From Enterococcus hulanensis (GTDB taxonomy: Bacteria; Bacillota; Bacilli; Lactobacillales; Enterococcaceae), in assembly GCF_005405485.1 (NCBI RefSeq), contig NZ_BJED01000017.1, forward strand, positions 1 through 64,000: a DNA stretch of 64,000 nucleotides. Reading direction: 5' to 3'. The position numbers and the translations under genes were made by a program. The notes below the pieces were generated by a model. That model saw nothing but the letters and a program-made list of their open reading frames with translations, did no database searches and was not told the origin of the DNA. Shown here piece after piece: positions 7,933-16,236 of this stretch (position 1 is its first letter; every line of letters starts with the position of its first letter).

Positions 7933-8327
7933 AAAATTCTTTCTTCCAAGCCGCTTTCGGATCGTTGATTTGGATCACGATTCTTTGTTCCATCACCGAT
8001 TTATTTTCACAGATCCCCTTCACTTATACCTGGCACTTGATCGGGATCAGCAGCTTGGTCGGTCTAGTATTTGGTGTGATCTATCCCTACTTATGGAACT
8101 ATTCAACCTTGAAGGCATCGACTAACATTATTATCTGTACACTGGTTAATACCTTTTGTGCCTATGCAGGCGTCTACCTTTACTCCGTTCAAATGTTTGA
8201 TTTTATCCGCCCATTCTTTGTTGGCGTACTATTATTGACCCTGATATTGCATATCATTGCCTTCTACTTTTATTCCAAATACGACAACAAAAAAATGGCT
8301 GCCAGCTTAAATCAGTTGAATAACTAA
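7917..8327 (+). CDS. DUF3021 membrane protein, likely LytTR inhibitor
   Basis: A 136-residue protein with four hydrophobic segments (about 10-30, 40-60, 70-92, 100-122) and a short charged tail. Its ATG lies 16 bases inside the LytTR gene and is preceded by AAGGAGA, so the two are translationally coupled. DUF3021 partners of LytTR regulators act as membrane-bound antagonists in the HdrRM/BrsRM systems; that role is transferred from the family. Followed by a strong terminator. Confidence 0.75.
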   Translation: MFKQLKNSFFQAAFGSLIWITILCSITDLFSQIPFTYTWHLIGISSLVGLVFGVIYPYLWNYSTLKASTNIIICTLVNTFCAYAGVYLYSVQMFDFIRPFFVGVLLLTLILHIIAFYFYSKYDNKKMAASLNQLNN

Positions 8328-8330
8328 AAA

Positions 8331-8362
8331 ATTCCCTGACTTGATGATCCAAGTCAGGGATT
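8331..8362. terminator. Bidirectional terminator
   Basis: TCCCTGACTT (8333-8342) pairs with AAGTCAGGGA (8351-8360), with T-runs on both sides. It serves the LytTR pair on plus and the DsrE-like gene on minus. Confidence 0.85.
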
Positions 8363-8369
8363 TTATTTA

Positions 8370-8690
8370 TTAGAATGTCACGATCTTGTCTGCCCACTCC
8401 ACCATTTCCACGCAATCAAACATCGTTGAGATCGGACAAGAGGTCTGATCTTCTAATTGTCTAGATTTTAAGCAAGTCCCGCAGGCCAATAATTCTCCGC
8501 CATTTTCCTCCAGCTTCTTCATTTCAGCTGGCACATCATACTGTTCGTCTTCGATGCTTTCGACTTCTACTGCTTCTCCCATCAAGAAAAATTTAACTTC
8601 ATGCGTTTTCTTCAGGGCAGCCACACCAAAGCGAAAGGCATTCCACGCTTTTTCGTGCTCCTTTGTTTCCAAAATGATCGCTAATTTCAT
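8370..8690 (-). CDS. DsrE/DsrF-like family protein
   Basis: A 106-residue small cytosolic protein of the DsrE-like fold (MKLAIILETKEHEKAWNAF at the N-terminus, LACGTCLKSR in the middle). The two cysteines of ACGTC are where thiol-relay members carry the persulfide, so a sulfur-handling role is possible, though most stand-alone members are uncharacterised. It starts behind GGAGCGG-like purines and is a single gene between two terminators. Its promoter overlaps a palindrome. Confidence 0.7.
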   Translation of the reverse strand: MKLAIILETKEHEKAWNAFRFGVAALKKTHEVKFFLMGEAVEVESIEDEQYDVPAEMKKLEENGGELLACGTCLKSRQLEDQTSCPISTMFDCVEMVEWADKIVTF

Positions 8691-8750
8691 TTCATCCGCT
8701 CCTTTAATTGATAAAAAATTTGGTAGATATTTTTATCCTAATCACTTTAA

Positions 8751-8779
8751 AGTATAGCGTTTTCAAACGCTAAAAACAA
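8751..8779 (-). promoter_or_regulatory. Promoter of the DsrE-like gene overlapped by a palindrome
   Basis: Minus strand: -35 TTGTTT (8774-8779), 17-base spacer, -10 TATACT (8751-8756). The spacer holds the palindrome TAGCGTTT-TC-AAACGCTA (8755-8772), whose halves resemble cre half sites. Binding would block RNA polymerase; the regulator is unknown. Confidence 0.6.
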
Positions 8780-8804
8780 TCTGCCTAAGATTCTAGGTGC
8801 ACGC

Positions 8805-8839
8805 CAAAAAAGGTATCAGCCAATACCTGCCGATACCTT
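8805..8839 (-). terminator. Terminator of the envelope operon
   Basis: AAGGTATC (8810-8817) pairs with GATACCTT (8832-8839); six T follow on the minus strand. Confidence 0.8.
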
Positions 8840-8854
8840 AATTAAAATGATTCA

Positions 8855-9958
8855 TTAATCTTCGGAATTGATGACATTTTCCTGCATTTTTCCTTGCGCA
8901 AGGATATCTACTCGGGTTTGCATCTCTTCGTACAGTGACAATACAGATTGACGTGATTCGATCACTTCGTCGGAAATTTCCTTCGCCTGTTCATTGATTA
9001 AGGCCAACTCTCTCTTAGCTTCTTCAATGATCCTGTGAGCGTCCATCTTAGATTTTTCTACCATCCGATTGGCTTGTTTCCGTGCTGAAATCAACACTTC
9101 CCCAATTTCTTGCTGGGTCGAAACGGCATCTTGCTTCAACTGCTCATTTTCTGCTTGGAGCTGCGCAACCTTTTCACGTAGTTCACTCGTTTCCTTTGCC
9201 TGAACTTCTTTGGCTGCTTGTTCTTCGATCATTCGATCCATCGCCTGATCCTTCTCAACGATTACTTTATCTAATTGAGAATACTGTTCGTCCTTCTCAT
9301 TGATCTCCGCAATAAGGTCATTGATTTGACCTTCCAGTTGATGGATTTTTTCAAGTCGTTGGATTTCTTCATCTTTTTGCTGAGCAACCAGCGCTTGATG
9401 TTCTTCGTGAATTTCTTCCAGCTCCTGTTCAACTGTAGCTAAATGTTCCACTGAATCTTTCAGTTTTTTGTTTTCTTCCTGCACTTGTTCTAATTGCTGT
9501 TTCAAATTATCCAGCTCTTGCGTTTCTTTTAGTCGCTGAACTTCTTGGCGTGCTCGTTGAACCTCTGCCTCCAAGTCTTGGATTTGACGACGGTTTTGCG
9601 CCTTTTCCTCACCCATTCGTAAAACTGATTGACGATAGTTTTCATTTTCCTTCGTCAATTGCTGGGTCTGAGCCGTCATTTCTTTTTTATATTTCTGTAA
9701 AACCTGCTCCTTTTCAAAAATCAAACGTTTCAGTTCTTTGATTTCTTCTGCCTGTTTTTCCGGCGACTCAGGAACAGTGTTATCAGAAACCATTTTTAAT
9801 GCAGGTGCAGATTTTGGCTGCGCTGGTGCTGGGGTTGGTGTTTGATTTTGTGTTGGTGCCTGCGTTTCATTTTCCACTTTCTCCTCCGGAACGGAATTGA
9901 TTTCATCGATAATGTTCTTATTGAAAAACCATCCGCTCTTCTTTTGTTGTGCTACCAT
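8855..9958 (-). CDS. DivIVA-like coiled-coil protein
   Basis: A 367-residue soluble protein. A short N-terminal segment (KKSGWFFNKNIIDEIN) is followed by a Gln/Pro/Ala-rich linker to about residue 60 and then nearly continuous heptad-like coiled coil to residue 350. The last 80 residues (EIGEVLISARKQANRMVEK, then RIIEEAKRELALINEQ) resemble the C-terminal half of DivIVA/GpsB-type scaffolds. The N-terminal lipid-binding domain of true DivIVA is not evident. Last gene of the operon hydrolase - signal peptidase - membrane protein - coiled coil, 18 bases after its neighbour. A spatial scaffold for cell-wall work is a reasonable guess. Confidence 0.6.
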   Translation of the reverse strand: MVAQQKKSGWFFNKNIIDEINSVPEEKVENETQAPTQNQTPTPAPAQPKSAPALKMVSDNTVPESPEKQAEEIKELKRLIFEKEQVLQKYKKEMTAQTQQLTKENENYRQSVLRMGEEKAQNRRQIQDLEAEVQRARQEVQRLKETQELDNLKQQLEQVQEENKKLKDSVEHLATVEQELEEIHEEHQALVAQQKDEEIQRLEKIHQLEGQINDLIAEINEKDEQYSQLDKVIVEKDQAMDRMIEEQAAKEVQAKETSELREKVAQLQAENEQLKQDAVSTQQEIGEVLISARKQANRMVEKSKMDAHRIIEEAKRELALINEQAKEISDEVIESRQSVLSLYEEMQTRVDILAQGKMQENVINSED

Positions 9959-9976
9959 TGCTTTCCCTTCTTTCCG

Positions 9977-10720
9977 TTAGTCTTCTTCTTGAATCATTAC
10001 AAATTTATCTTCTCCATTCTCACGAGAGAAAGTACAACTATAATCTTGTTTCTGCTGCTCGCCATCCCTTACGTTCAGCTGGAAGGTGATCTGTGTCAGA
10101 TTTACTACCCCCTCTGCTTCAGCCGCAAACGACTTGATATTATCTTTAATTTGCTGCCGATTATCTTCACTAGTCAAATCTCCCGCCAGAGCAATGTTCA
10201 ACGTTTGGGTCGGTATATCTAAGACGATCAAGGTCGTCGGCAAACCAAAATAAGGACTGAGTTTGTTGGAAAGATCACTCTCCATCGCGTATTGCTTTTC
10301 GCGACTTTCATCGGTGAATAATTCATCCCATGCATAATCCTGCAGGCCAAGCCCTTCTTTAGGGTACTCTTTGACCGGCAGCTTATTGATCAGCTTCTTT
10401 TGTTCCTTCTTCATCACCTGAACATCATCTCTCAACGTACTGTTTTGTTCATTGGCCGCATATAGCTGATCCTGCACTTGAAACAGGCTGAAAGTATTCA
10501 AAAAAAGGACTACTGCTAAACAGAAGGTGACGAATAATAACGCCGATATATGCTTTGATTGTTGAATTTGCTTGACGTAATCCAACTTTCGCTGAAAAGT
10601 CGCCGAAGCATCTCGCGGCGGCTTAATCAATTGCAATCGAACGTTGATAATCATTCGATACAACCACACTAGGAGCACTATAATAATAAGCCCTACGCAA
10701 ACCCAATTAATGATTATCAC
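9977..10720 (-). CDS. Membrane protein of unknown function in the envelope operon
   Basis: I do not recognise the family. The 247 residues have two hydrophobic segments, about 5-22 and 59-80, enclosing a basic cytoplasmic loop (KPPRDASATFQRKLDYVKQ). A coiled coil follows (about 85-115), and then an extracytoplasmic domain of about 130 residues whose LNIALAGDLTSEDNRQQIKD and charged end (KFVMIQEED) suggest an alpha/beta fold. It sits between signal peptidase I and the coiled-coil protein with gaps of 18 bases on both sides, so the four products are probably made together and may form an envelope complex. Confidence 0.65.
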   Translation of the reverse strand: MIIINWVCVGLIIIVLLVWLYRMIINVRLQLIKPPRDASATFQRKLDYVKQIQQSKHISALLFVTFCLAVVLFLNTFSLFQVQDQLYAANEQNSTLRDDVQVMKKEQKKLINKLPVKEYPKEGLGLQDYAWDELFTDESREKQYAMESDLSNKLSPYFGLPTTLIVLDIPTQTLNIALAGDLTSEDNRQQIKDNIKSFAAEAEGVVNLTQITFQLNVRDGEQQKQDYSCTFSRENGEDKFVMIQEED

Positions 10721-10738
10721 GTGTTTTCCCCTTTTCTT

Positions 10739-11305
10739 TTAGTTTTTTACTTTAGCGAGATGAATCGCTGGGAAACGGAATTGGACAGTGCCTTCGATTG
10801 ACTTCCGATGAACAAACCCAAACGTCCGGCTGTCTTTAGAAACATCGACATGGTCCCCGATCACAAAATAAACATCCTCTGGAATTCTGTTTAACGTTTG
10901 AAATTCATCTGCCACAGTCGGCGATAGGTGAAACGTGTTCGTTGTTTCAAAATCACCCTGTTCGCCGATATTCAAAACCATTCGATCATTTCGGACAAAC
11001 ATACTGTCGCCGGGTAAACCAATCACGCGTTTGACAAACATCCCCTCTTCCTTATCAACTGAGAACGTAATAATATCGTAGCGTTGGATTTGAACATTTT
11101 TTTTCACTAGAACCTGATCCCTTTCAGTGAGCGTAGGAATCATCGAAGTCCCAGAAATTGTATGAACACTGTAGCGCTTTTGTAACTGTCCTCTCATAAC
11201 AAACAGCATCGTTACAGATAAAATGATAAGAAGGACGATGGTTAAAATGACTGCCCTCCTGTCATGCGGCGGATCCTCTGCGTGCTCGTGTCGCCTATTT
11301 GCCAT
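10739..11305 (-). CDS. lepB: Signal peptidase I
   Basis: A 188-residue type I signal peptidase with one N-terminal membrane anchor (residues about 18-38) and the catalytic dyad Ser54 (SGTSMIPTL) and Lys92 (MFVKRVIGLPGD). The box near the C-terminus (YFVIGDHVDVSKDSRTFG) is also present. It removes signal peptides of secreted proteins at the outer face of the membrane. Two starts are possible: ATG at 11305 (chosen, AAAGGGG about 11 bases upstream) or GTG at 11317, which is too close to that site. It lies just after the secreted hydrolase, which suggests a dedicated or operon-linked peptidase. Confidence 0.88.
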   Translation of the reverse strand: MANRRHEHAEDPPHDRRAVILTIVLLIILSVTMLFVMRGQLQKRYSVHTISGTSMIPTLTERDQVLVKKNVQIQRYDIITFSVDKEEGMFVKRVIGLPGDSMFVRNDRMVLNIGEQGDFETTNTFHLSPTVADEFQTLNRIPEDVYFVIGDHVDVSKDSRTFGFVHRKSIEGTVQFRFPAIHLAKVKN

Positions 11306-11321
11306 GAGTAATGGCACCCCT

Positions 11322-13568
11322 TTATTTTGCTTTAATATAAGTTACTAAATCAGATTTCGCTAAATTCGCGTCGATCACACGATAGGAAATCACCGTACCT
11401 CCATATACGTTACCTTCTGAAATCAAAATCCCCTCTGGTCGAACTGCCTCAACAAAAGCTACATGACCATAGCGCGGATCTGACCCGGCCGTACCCGGTG
11501 TGAAGGAAATCAGCCAGCCTGCTTTAGGTTCGCGACTAACCTCGTAACCCAGTGCTTTGCCTTTTGTTCCCCATTCACCGCCATTGCCCATAAAGTCGTC
11601 AACGCTCTTTCCTAACTGTTTCACACGATTAAAGGCGTACCAAGTACATTGTCCAACTGGATACGAACCTGAGGTATTGTAATTGACTCCGTTATAATCC
11701 GGATAGCGCATCATAGAGCGATATTCTTCTGGGATCTCATCTTTACCTTTAATAAAGACCCCTGATGACTGATCGACTTTTACACGATCGTATTGCGTCA
11801 AATTGTAGACCGCGATGATCGAATTCAACTTTCTATCATAAGATGTATCTGTCGCATAAGTCCCCGTCAGCGCATGGGTTGACCGTAAATAATTCTTCGC
11901 AGTCGAACGCCAAGTTTTTTGATAGTACCCGTCATTGCCAGAGATGCCGCCGCGTAATAATTGAACGTAGTCACCTAATGAAGCGGCATAGTTTGGATAC
12001 TTGCGAAATGCGGAATTAATCGAGTACAGATCCCCATTTCCGCGATCTTCTTGAGTCGCCATGGAGACGGCTTGTCCTTGATAGGTTCCCTTCACTCCGA
12101 AAAGATTATAGTTCGGTGGCAACGATAAGCTGCTGCTGCCAGAACCGCTTTCCAATAATGCCTGAGCGATCATTACTGATGCAAAAACATCATATTCTTG
12201 TCCCAGCTTGCGTGCATCTTCCGCAATCGTCGAAATGAATTTCTTCGACGCTTCATTTTCGGTGAAATTGATCGAAGCAGGGTATTCTGCCAAGGTAGTT
12301 TGACCATATTCAGTCAAAGTAACCTCTGGTAAAGCCTGCACTAACAGCTCTTCATCAATATCCATCGGCTGCAAAACGACCTGCCGCTGCTTTTCTTTTT
12401 CGGCTGAATCTTCAGTAGTTTCTTTATCCTCGTTCGGATCAGCCTCTTTTGCATCAGCGTCTTCGGTATTTGTTGAATCCGCGGAAGCCTCTACTTCTAC
12501 ATCCTCAACCGTTAAGTAATAATCTTTGCCGATGTATACCCCGATCATTTCAAGCTGATTATTTTTCTTTTGATAAAGCAAACTGCCGACACTGATTTCG
12601 TCCGTCTGCTTTTCAGGTGTTCCTGTGATTTCAATCGCGAAAAGATCGCTGTAAAGCTTAGCCGCTAATTGCTCTACATTGAAATCCTGCTCTTGTTCAA
12701 CCCCAAGTTTTTTGATTCCATCATAGATCAATGCCGCATGTGCTTTATTTTCAAAACTAGAAAGCAAGGGCAGCTCATAGCCTTTCAAATCTGATTGAGC
12801 GACTTCGGCTGTCTTCAATTCACTTGGTAGTTGTAAGGTACTGGTTTCAGAAAAAGCATCCGGTGTATCTTGGATAACAGCGGTGCTAGCTTGAACTTTA
12901 GGTTCGCTTGGTGCCGGCGGTGTTGGCGTGTTTGGTGACGGATTTTGAATCGAGCCTGGTGACGTCGGAACCGACGGCGTACTCGGTTGCGGCTGTTCCT
13001 GACTAGTCGCTGGTGGCGGTGTAGACGAACTAGTTGTCGTCGTCCCTGTCGAACCATCGTTGCTTGAGCTGGTAGTGCTGCTCGGAGTACTGCTAGAAGT
13101 TGAAGTATCGCTTGTAGAAGTACTAGGTGTCGTTGAACTGGACGTTTGACTTGTAGTAGTCCCGCCAGTTGAACTTTCACTCGTTGTTTCTCCGTTAGTC
13201 GTGCTTTCAGTGGCCGAACTTTCACTCTTCGGCGGTTCAACCGTACTGCTTTCCGGCGTTGATTCCGGAACAGGCTCCTTTGCCGGCGTATTTTCTTCTG
13301 GCGCTTGTTCCACCGGGGCCTCTGGCACAGCAGGCGGCTCAGTTACAGGCGGTTCCGGCGCCGGAGTTTCTGGACTTTCTGCCGGCTCAGCTGGAGTTTC
13401 CGGTACAGCTGGCGCTGGTTCTGCCACAGTTGAGCTTTCTGGAACTGTCATCTCCACGACAGAAGATTCTTGAAGTAAGTTATCAGCTTTTAGTGCCCCG
13501 CTGCGCAAGCTAGCTACTCCCCAACAAAATACTGCTACCCCACAAATTGCCATAACAATCTTTTTCAT
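11322..13568 (-). CDS. Secreted bifunctional peptidoglycan hydrolase (glucosaminidase + CHAP)
   Basis: A 748-residue exported protein. The signal peptide is about residues 1-28. A Pro/Glu- then Ser/Thr-rich low-complexity region follows to about 230, then a domain of unknown function and an acidic linker near 370-395. Next is a glucosaminidase (LytG/FlgJ-type) domain around 430-590 (SVMIAQALLESGSGSSSLS with the catalytic Glu, NYNLFGVKGTY). A C-terminal CHAP amidase/endopeptidase domain covers about 640-748 (Cys in VGQCTWYAFNRV, His in RYGHVAFVEAV). The inner Met is used because GAAGGGG is eight bases upstream. No LPXTG, LysM or GW anchor is seen. It is the first gene of the envelope operon and probably acts in daughter-cell separation. 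Confidence 0.85.
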   Translation of the reverse strand: MKKIVMAICGVAVFCWGVASLRSGALKADNLLQESSVVEMTVPESSTVAEPAPAVPETPAEPAESPETPAPEPPVTEPPAVPEAPVEQAPEENTPAKEPVPESTPESSTVEPPKSESSATESTTNGETTSESSTGGTTTSQTSSSTTPSTSTSDTSTSSSTPSSTTSSSNDGSTGTTTTSSSTPPPATSQEQPQPSTPSVPTSPGSIQNPSPNTPTPPAPSEPKVQASTAVIQDTPDAFSETSTLQLPSELKTAEVAQSDLKGYELPLLSSFENKAHAALIYDGIKKLGVEQEQDFNVEQLAAKLYSDLFAIEITGTPEKQTDEISVGSLLYQKKNNQLEMIGVYIGKDYYLTVEDVEVEASADSTNTEDADAKEADPNEDKETTEDSAEKEKQRQVVLQPMDIDEELLVQALPEVTLTEYGQTTLAEYPASINFTENEASKKFISTIAEDARKLGQEYDVFASVMIAQALLESGSGSSSLSLPPNYNLFGVKGTYQGQAVSMATQEDRGNGDLYSINSAFRKYPNYAASLGDYVQLLRGGISGNDGYYQKTWRSTAKNYLRSTHALTGTYATDTSYDRKLNSIIAVYNLTQYDRVKVDQSSGVFIKGKDEIPEEYRSMMRYPDYNGVNYNTSGSYPVGQCTWYAFNRVKQLGKSVDDFMGNGGEWGTKGKALGYEVSREPKAGWLISFTPGTAGSDPRYGHVAFVEAVRPEGILISEGNVYGGTVISYRVIDANLAKSDLVTYIKAK

Positions 13569-13640
13569 GAACATTTCCCCTTCTTTCTATTCCTAAATCA
13601 AGCTAAGTATTCTTTAAAAATACTGGGGCAACCAATGATT

Positions 13641-13900
13641 TAAAAAAAATCAAGGATGCTGACAATAATCCGCATCCTTGATTCAAACTTCGATAATGAT
13701 GCATCCATTCTTTACAAGTTACCAATGAATGCTGATCATCCTACGCCGCTCATCGCTAAGACTCTAACTAGCATCTGATAAGTCACAATATTTCACTGAT
13801 TCGCGGCATTTTGGCTTTTCCTGATAAGGAAAGATGCTATCAACATGATTCATTGATTGAGTACCCATCAACCTTCAGCATGCTGTCAGTAATAAAATTA
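13641..13900 (-). ncRNA. Candidate structured leader or small RNA before the envelope operon
   Basis: This gene-free stretch folds well on the minus strand. An 8-bp pairing (13832-13839 with 13769-13776) encloses a hairpin near 13815-13833. Hairpins GCATTCATT/AATGGATGC (about 13698-13731) and TTGAT/ATCAA (about 13855-13873) are also visible. It ends in a perfect 10-bp terminator (arms about 13651-13680) followed by eight T. The terminator lies about 75 bases before the hydrolase start, so this is either an attenuated leader or a separate sRNA. I checked by eye for c-di-AMP (ydaO), T-box, lysine and glmS motifs and found none. The rest of the 13569-14284 gap shows nothing I can name. Confidence 0.45.
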
Positions 13901-14284
13901 CAATGACCGGATCTCTTATGTATATTATTTGATTTGTTTTTTTATGTACTTTAATAGTAGACAATTGACCACTCTAAAAATTCTCAAAATGAAATCCTTC
14001 GATAGTCTCATAAACCAGAGAAAACACCTTCATTACGCACACCATTGGTTACAATATTATTCTACCCGCATTTATAAGGAATGTCTCAGCCATTTTTAAA
14101 ATATAAAATTTAATTTTTGGGTAAAAATAAGCAATCCACGCGCATGTATCCGCTTTCTTTTCTGTGCTTGCTTACATCTAGCTATATTTCAAAGCTGTAA
14201 ATAGAACTGCAAGACAAAAATTCTTTTTTTGTTTTTTTTATTCACTTTTTGGGTAATTCATTCAATCGTTATATTCTTCCTAAA

Positions 14285-14316
14285 AAACAAATAAACACCG
14301 ACTATAAAAGTCGATG
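14285..14316 (-). terminator. Terminator of the phosphonate operon
   Basis: CATCGACT and AGTCGGTG (14296-14316) pair around a five-base loop, followed on the minus strand by TTTATTTGTTTTTT. Confidence 0.8.
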
Positions 14317-14323
14317 CTTTGCT

Positions 14324-15145
14324 CTAATCAAATACCGTTTCGATTTTTTTCCCGCGCAATTTTTGAATCGTCGAATGCTCTTGTAAAACCTCTGCTAACT
14401 CCAATAAATTTTTTACACAAAAATCGGCGCCATGCTGGTAGAATTTTTCAGCTGTCAGCTGGTTCAAACGTTCCATCTCTTCCTTTGAAAGACTTTTATA
14501 CTCTTCCAACGAAAGCCCCATCTCCGAGCTGCCTTCTGTTACCGCGATACTCAAGACGCCAGCGTTCTTACCTTCTTTAATATCAGAGATGGTATCTCCG
14601 ACTTTAATCACTTCCTCCATCGAATGATTTTCAAAATAGCGCATATTCTCAAAAATCATAAATGGATAGGGGCGACCCAACGAGTCCACATCATCCGGCG
14701 TCACAACATAGTCCGGATGGTACCCTTCGACTTTAGCCGTTTCAAAAACGACGTTCATCATTTCTTTAGTGTAACCGGTAGTCGAACCGATATTGTAGCC
14801 TAGCTGCTTGATTTTTTTCATCGCCTGCTTGGTTTCTGGTTTTAGGTGACTGTTTTCCGCCAGATCTGCAAATAAATATTTTTCAAAGTCTTGATAGATA
14901 CTTAATACATCGGCTTCCACTGAGGGGCGGCCATACAGCTCCAACCATTGCTTTTTTACTTTATCAAGCGAAAGCAGCTGCTTGATATGATCGATTTTAA
15001 GCATTCCCATGGGTTCTCGAATTTCTTCATACGTAAGCTCGATCTTTTTATTTTCAAATGCTTTTTTAAAAGCTTCGACCGGAGCCATACAGCCAAAGTC
15101 AACGGTCGTTCCCGCCCAGTCTAAAATAATTGTATTAACTGACAT
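14324..15145 (-). CDS. phnX: Phosphonoacetaldehyde hydrolase
   Basis: A 273-residue HAD-superfamily enzyme that cleaves the C-P bond of phosphonoacetaldehyde to acetaldehyde and phosphate. Nucleophile Asp9 lies in ILDWAGTTVDFG. Lys50 in MGMLKIDH is the lysine that forms the Schiff base with the substrate, which separates PhnX from other HAD enzymes. Later HAD motifs (GSTTGYTKEM, KVGDTISDI) are intact. The inner Met is chosen for GGAGGT five bases upstream; it overlaps the end of phnW by 11 bases, indicating coupling. Final step of the pathway fed by the upstream importer. Confidence 0.95.
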   Translation of the reverse strand: MSVNTIILDWAGTTVDFGCMAPVEAFKKAFENKKIELTYEEIREPMGMLKIDHIKQLLSLDKVKKQWLELYGRPSVEADVLSIYQDFEKYLFADLAENSHLKPETKQAMKKIKQLGYNIGSTTGYTKEMMNVVFETAKVEGYHPDYVVTPDDVDSLGRPYPFMIFENMRYFENHSMEEVIKVGDTISDIKEGKNAGVLSIAVTEGSSEMGLSLEEYKSLSKEEMERLNQLTAEKFYQHGADFCVKNLLELAEVLQEHSTIQKLRGKKIETVFD

Positions 15146-16226
15146 ACGCCACCTCCGCATAATTTTCAATCACCTTAACTAAACGATGAATATCTTCAGG
15201 ATAGATATCACCAATATTACCAATCCGAAAACAGTCTGCTGTGCTGATTTTCCCTGGATAGATCACAAAACCATTCTCCTTCAAATGCTGATAAAAATTG
15301 TCAAAATCAAAGGACGCTTGCTTTGGAAACAGGAAAGACGTGATAAATGGTCCTTGATACTGCTTGATAAAGGGGTGATATCCCAACTCCTCCATTTTTT
15401 GCCGCAGCAGTCGATTATTGGTCAAATACCGCATATAGCGCTGGTAGATTCCCCCTTCCTCATCCAGTTCTTTCAATGCTTGCTGAAATGCCAGAACTGT
15501 ATGAGTTGGCGAAGTAAAGCGCCACTTCCCATCTTTTTCCATCGTTTCGTATTGGTCATAAAGATCCAATGACACCGTTCGAGCATAACGCCGTTTTTCT
15601 AACTGATCTCTTTTCGCTAAAATAAAGGAAAAGCCCGGAACTCCTTGAATACATTTATTTGAACTTGAGATCAAAAAATCAATCGACAGCCCGGAAACAT
15701 CAATGGGAATCCCGCCGAAACTAGACATCGCATCAACAATAAACAGCAGTCCATTTTCTTTAGCCAGCTGCGCAATATCTTCCAGCTCATTTAGAATACC
15801 GGAAGTCGTTTCACTGTGAACCATTGCGATGGCTGTGATAGAAGAATCATTCTTAAGAATTTCCGTAATAGCTTCTGCTTGAGGAATCTCATCCTCAGCA
15901 ACTTCATACACTGTGTAGGTCAGATTGTGGCGTTCGCTCATACTGACAATTCGGAGACCATAGGCACCATTTACACAAATCAATACATGATCCTCTTCTC
16001 CGATGACCGAACTCAAGACAGATTCCACCCCAAATGAGCCGCTGCCCTGCATCAAGATCGTGGTATATTCCGTATCTGTTACTCCTGCTAGGGTCAATAG
16101 TTTCTGACGAATATCTTGAGTGATCGTTTTATATTCTTGATCCCACGTACAGTGATCGACCATCATAGCCTGCTTAACTGATTTAGTCGTCGTCAATGGT
16201 CCAGGGGTTAATAATTTATATTCCAT
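15135..16226 (-). CDS. phnW: 2-aminoethylphosphonate:pyruvate aminotransferase
   Basis: A 363-residue PLP aminotransferase (fold type I, class V) that turns 2-aminoethylphosphonate plus pyruvate into phosphonoacetaldehyde plus alanine. PLP-binding Lys191 is in SSSNKCIQGVPGFSF; the N-terminal LLTPGPLTTTKSVKQAM is characteristic of PhnW. AAGGAG precedes the ATG. It lies ten bases after the binding-protein gene and overlaps phnX, so uptake and breakdown are one transcription unit. Confidence 0.95.
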   Translation of the reverse strand: MEYKLLTPGPLTTTKSVKQAMMVDHCTWDQEYKTITQDIRQKLLTLAGVTDTEYTTILMQGSGSFGVESVLSSVIGEEDHVLICVNGAYGLRIVSMSERHNLTYTVYEVAEDEIPQAEAITEILKNDSSITAIAMVHSETTSGILNELEDIAQLAKENGLLFIVDAMSSFGGIPIDVSGLSIDFLISSSNKCIQGVPGFSFILAKRDQLEKRRYARTVSLDLYDQYETMEKDGKWRFTSPTHTVLAFQQALKELDEEGGIYQRYMRYLTNNRLLRQKMEELGYHPFIKQYQGPFITSFLFPKQASFDFDNFYQHLKENGFVIYPGKISTADCFRIGNIGDIYPEDIHRLVKVIENYAEVAYVS

Positions 16227-16236
16227 ACTGAACTCC

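Noticed and set aside
12815-13513. Long open frames on other frames and the opposite strand of the hydrolase gene's Pro/Ser/Thr region
   Set aside because: They come from codon bias of the low-complexity region; no start signals, and the hydrolase frame is clearly the real one.
13641-13900. c-di-AMP (ydaO-type) riboswitch before the cell-wall hydrolase
   Set aside because: The position is suggestive, but the conserved blocks of the class are not present.
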